Origin: an uncultured Acetatifactor sp.
GTDB lineage: Bacteria > Bacillota > Clostridia > Lachnospirales > Lachnospiraceae
Direction of reading: 5' to 3'
DNA: 6,689 bases
Assembly: GCA_910586835.1 (NCBI GenBank)
Contig: CAJUJU010000089.1
Coordinates: forward strand, 1-6,689
Both the position numbers and the translations under genes were made by a program. Every line of letters begins with the position of its first letter. Within the stretch, counting starts at the first letter, position 1. The notes beneath the pieces are model-generated. The model ran no database searches. It was not told the DNA's origin and saw only the letters and a list, made by a program, of their open reading frames with translations. Shown here in pieces: positions 4,682 to 6,689 of this stretch.

Positions 4682-6103
4682 ATGGAAAACAAAATGTATT
4701 TTTATAACACGCTGACAAAGAAGGCAGAGCAGTTTGTGCCAAACGAGGACGGGAAGGTGGCTATGTACACCTGTGGTCCTACCGTCTATCATTTTGCGCA
4801 CATCGGAAATCTGCGGAGCTACATCATGGAGGATTTGCTGGAAAAGACGCTGCGTTACATCGGTTATGATGTGAAGCGGGTCATGAATATCACGGACGTG
4901 GGACATCTTTCCAGCGACGCGGACACCGGCGAGGACAAGATGCTGAAGGGGGCAAAACGGGAACATAAGTCAGTGATGGAGATTGCGAAGTTTTATACGG
5001 AAGCATTCTTCAGCGACTGCGGCAAGCTGAATATCAAGACCCCTGACGTGGTGGAACCGGCCACCAACTGTGTTCCGGAATTCATTCATATGATACAGGT
5101 TTTGCTGGAGAAAGGCTTTGCCTATGAGGCGGGTGGCAATCTCTATTTTGATACTTCCAGATTGGAGGAATATTATGTGTTCTCCAACCAAAGTGAAAAG
5201 GAACTGCTGGTTGGTGTGCGGGAGGATGTGGAGGAGGACGGGAATAAGAGGAACAAGAGCGATTTTGTGCTCTGGTTTACCAAATCCAAGTTTGACGATC
5301 AGGAGTTGAAATGGGAGAGTCCTTGGGGGCTCGGTTATCCCGGCTGGCATATCGAGTGCTCCTGTATCAGCATGAAGCATCTGGGAGAGTATATGGATAT
5401 CCACTGCGGCGGGGTAGATAATATTTTTCCCCACCATACCAACGAGGTGGCTCAGAGCGAATCCTATCTTGGACATAAATGGTGCAATTACTGGTTTCAT
5501 GTGCATCATTTAAACGATAAGTCAGGCAAGATGAGCAAATCCAAGGGGGATTTTCTGACCGTGTCCCTGCTGGAGTCAAAGGGGTATGATCCGATTGTCT
5601 ACCGTTTGTTCTGCCTGCAGTCCCATTACCGTAAACCGTTGGAATTTTCTTATGAGGTGCTGGATAACATGAGTGCCGCATACGAGAAGCTGGTGAAACG
5701 GGTCTGCGCACTGAACCGGGAAGGCAGTGTTGACGAGGAGAAGGCGGCGGAATTTCGGGCCAGATTTGAGGCGGCCTTGTGCGATGACCTGAATTCGTCC
5801 ATGGCGATTACGGTGCTCTACGATATGCTGAAGGCAGAGCTGTCCGATGCCACGAAGTATGCTTTGGCGGAGAGCTTTGACCGGGTATTGTCCCTGAACC
5901 TGACGGTTCCCTGGGAGACGAGGAAGGCAGGCGTTCAGGTGGATGCGCAGCTGGAGGAATATGTGCTGGCGAAAATAGAAGAGCGGAAGGCGGCCAAGAA
6001 GGAGAAGGATTTTGCCAGGGCGGATGCCATCCGGGCAGAGCTTTTAGAAAAAGGTATTGTGCTGGAGGATACCAGAGAGGGTGTAAAGTGGAGGAGAGCT
6101 TAG
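4682..6103 (+). CDS. cysS: Cysteinyl-tRNA synthetase
   Basis: CysRS charges tRNA-Cys with cysteine in an ATP-dependent, cytoplasmic class I reaction. The 473-residue product is full length for the family. It shows TCGPTVY (30-36), the HIGH-type motif HIGN (40-43), GWHIECS (221-227), the block PHHTNEVAQSE (250-260) and KMSKS (283-287). Zinc ligands expected from the E. coli enzyme (C28, C209, H234, E238) map to C31, C226, H251 and E255. The C-terminal anticodon-recognition region ends with the typical FARADAIRAELLEKGI...VKW sequence. The ATG at 4682 has AGGAG (4671-4675) at 6 nt. The gene overlaps mrnC by 16 nt. Pairing with cysE under a tRNA-Cys T-box gives feedback: poor charging raises both cysteine synthesis and the charging enzyme. 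Confidence 0.98.
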   Translation: MENKMYFYNTLTKKAEQFVPNEDGKVAMYTCGPTVYHFAHIGNLRSYIMEDLLEKTLRYIGYDVKRVMNITDVGHLSSDADTGEDKMLKGAKREHKSVMEIAKFYTEAFFSDCGKLNIKTPDVVEPATNCVPEFIHMIQVLLEKGFAYEAGGNLYFDTSRLEEYYVFSNQSEKELLVGVREDVEEDGNKRNKSDFVLWFTKSKFDDQELKWESPWGLGYPGWHIECSCISMKHLGEYMDIHCGGVDNIFPHHTNEVAQSESYLGHKWCNYWFHVHHLNDKSGKMSKSKGDFLTVSLLESKGYDPIVYRLFCLQSHYRKPLEFSYEVLDNMSAAYEKLVKRVCALNREGSVDEEKAAEFRARFEAALCDDLNSSMAITVLYDMLKAELSDATKYALAESFDRVLSLNLTVPWETRKAGVQVDAQLEEYVLAKIEERKAAKKEKDFARADAIRAELLEKGIVLEDTREGVKWRRA

Positions 6104-6594
6104 TCGGAAGAACGGATGTGGTGGGGCAGACTGTGAATGCCGCAGGTGAGCAGAAGAATCAGGACAGCCTGTCGGAGCGGATACAGGAGGCATTTCCCGG
6201 AAAGAGACAGATGCTTGAGAGCTATTCTCCTCTGACACTGGCCTACATTGGGGATGCGATTTATGATCTTGTTATCCGGACGGTAGTGGTGGGACGGGCG
6301 AACCGTCCCGCGAACATCCTGCACCATATCACCGTAAAATATGTGAGTGCCGGCGCCCAGGCCAGGATTGTGACGGCGCTGCAGGAACGGTTTACGCAGG
6401 AGGAGCAGGAGGTGTATCGCAGGGGAAAAAACGCGAAACCCCACACCACGGCAAAAAATGCCTCCCCGGGGGATTACAGGAAAGCAACGGGCTTTGAGGC
6501 GGTGCTGGGATGGCTTTATCTGAAGAACGAAATGGAGCGGGTTCTGGAGCTGGTGCGGGAAGGGATTTCGGCGGCGGGCCTGGAGAAGCTGTAA
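6088..6594 (+). CDS. mrnC: Mini-ribonuclease III
   Basis: Mini-III is a dimeric RNase III-type nuclease without a double-stranded RNA-binding domain; in Bacillus it matures 23S rRNA ends. The catalytic core includes SPLTLAYIGDAIYDL (47-61) with the key Asp56, RRGKNAK (111-117) and the second acidic block TGFEAVLGWLYL (134-145) with Glu137. The GTG start at 6088 overlaps the end of cysS by 16 nt and has AGAGAGGG (6073-6080) at 7 nt, suggesting translational coupling. It gives 168 residues and about 46 residues before the core, longer than usual. An internal ATG at 6211 (M42) would give a 127-residue protein that still contains the domain. The N-terminal MEESL resembles starts I recall in clostridial relatives, so GTG is preferred. 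Confidence 0.94.
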   Translation: MEESLVGRTDVVGQTVNAAGEQKNQDSLSERIQEAFPGKRQMLESYSPLTLAYIGDAIYDLVIRTVVVGRANRPANILHHITVKYVSAGAQARIVTALQERFTQEEQEVYRRGKNAKPHTTAKNASPGDYRKATGFEAVLGWLYLKNEMERVLELVREGISAAGLEKL

Positions 6595-6659
6595 GGTTAC
6601 CTCTGATCCTGAATTTTCCGGAGCGGACAGAGGATGGAAGATAGACAAGGGAGGCTGAA
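6595..6659 (+). other. 65-nt mrnC-rlmB spacer with imperfect hairpin
   Basis: CCTCTG (6600-6605) pairs with CAGAGG (6628-6633), and TCC (6607-6609) with GGA (6625-6627) after one bulged A, giving nine base pairs. No T-tract follows, so it is unlikely to terminate transcription and could instead be a processing or stabilising stem. The AAGGGAGG ribosome binding site (6647-6654) of the next gene lies downstream. Confidence 0.35.
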
Positions 6660-6689
6660 ATGGCATATCAGGAATTTACCATAGAGGGG
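6660..6689 (+). CDS. rlmB: Probable 23S rRNA 2'-O-methyltransferase RlmB (5' fragment)
   Basis: An ATG at 6660, with AAGGGAGG (6647-6654) at 5-nt spacing, opens a frame that runs off the window after ten codons (MAYQEFTIEG). The EFTIEG sequence matches the usual N-terminus of SpoU/TrmH-family RlmB proteins (F..IEGRNAV). In Firmicutes rlmB commonly follows cysS and mrnC. RlmB methylates a guanosine ribose of 23S rRNA. The identity rests mainly on gene order plus this short match. Confidence 0.7.
   Translation, partial: MAYQEFTIEG

Overview
The window looks like chromosomal DNA from a Gram-positive anaerobe of the class Clostridia, most likely Lachnospiraceae. This rests on strong AGGAGG-type ribosome binding sites, a moderately GC-rich purine-biased coding strand, a T-box riboswitch, a CshA-like RG-tailed helicase, and the Firmicutes gene order ispF - cysE - cysS - mrnC - rlmB. 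The family-level placement is inference. All supported genes are on the + strand.

Positions 1-239 form a regulatory leader. A good sigma-A promoter (73-101) precedes a 5' leader of about 130 nt. The leader holds a terminator-like hairpin (133-181) whose loop carries a strong Shine-Dalgarno sequence and whose 3' arm carries the GTG start of a 13-codon leader ORF (169-210). The DEAD-box RNA helicase gene follows (240-1982). A 245-nt gap without a convincing gene then leads to ispF of the MEP isoprenoid pathway (2228-2770). This IspF has an unusual Gly/Cys-rich tail.

The second transcription unit is a cysteine regulon. A consensus promoter (2767-2795), whose -35 box overlaps the ispF stop codon, drives a T-box leader (about 2802-3130). 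Its UGC specifier and its UGGA antiterminator bulge both point to tRNA-Cys. Downstream come a 117-nt inverted-repeat element (3134-3250), an AT-richer uncharacterised 139-codon gene (3312-3731), serine O-acetyltransferase cysE (3776-4474), a purine-rich spacer with three 32-bp tandem repeats, cysteinyl-tRNA synthetase cysS (4682-6103), the 23S rRNA maturation nuclease mrnC (6088-6594, overlapping cysS) and the first 10 codons of a probable rlmB (6660 onward).

Functionally, uncharged tRNA-Cys should allow readthrough into cysE (first step of cysteine synthesis) and cysS (charging of tRNA-Cys). The trailing ribosome-maturation genes mrnC and rlmB would be co-transcribed. The most unusual items are the unknown gene and inverted-repeat element between the Cys T-box and cysE, the extra hairpin inserted in T-box Stem I, the leader ORF embedded in a terminator hairpin ahead of the helicase, the tandem repeats between cysE and cysS, and the cysteine-rich IspF tail.
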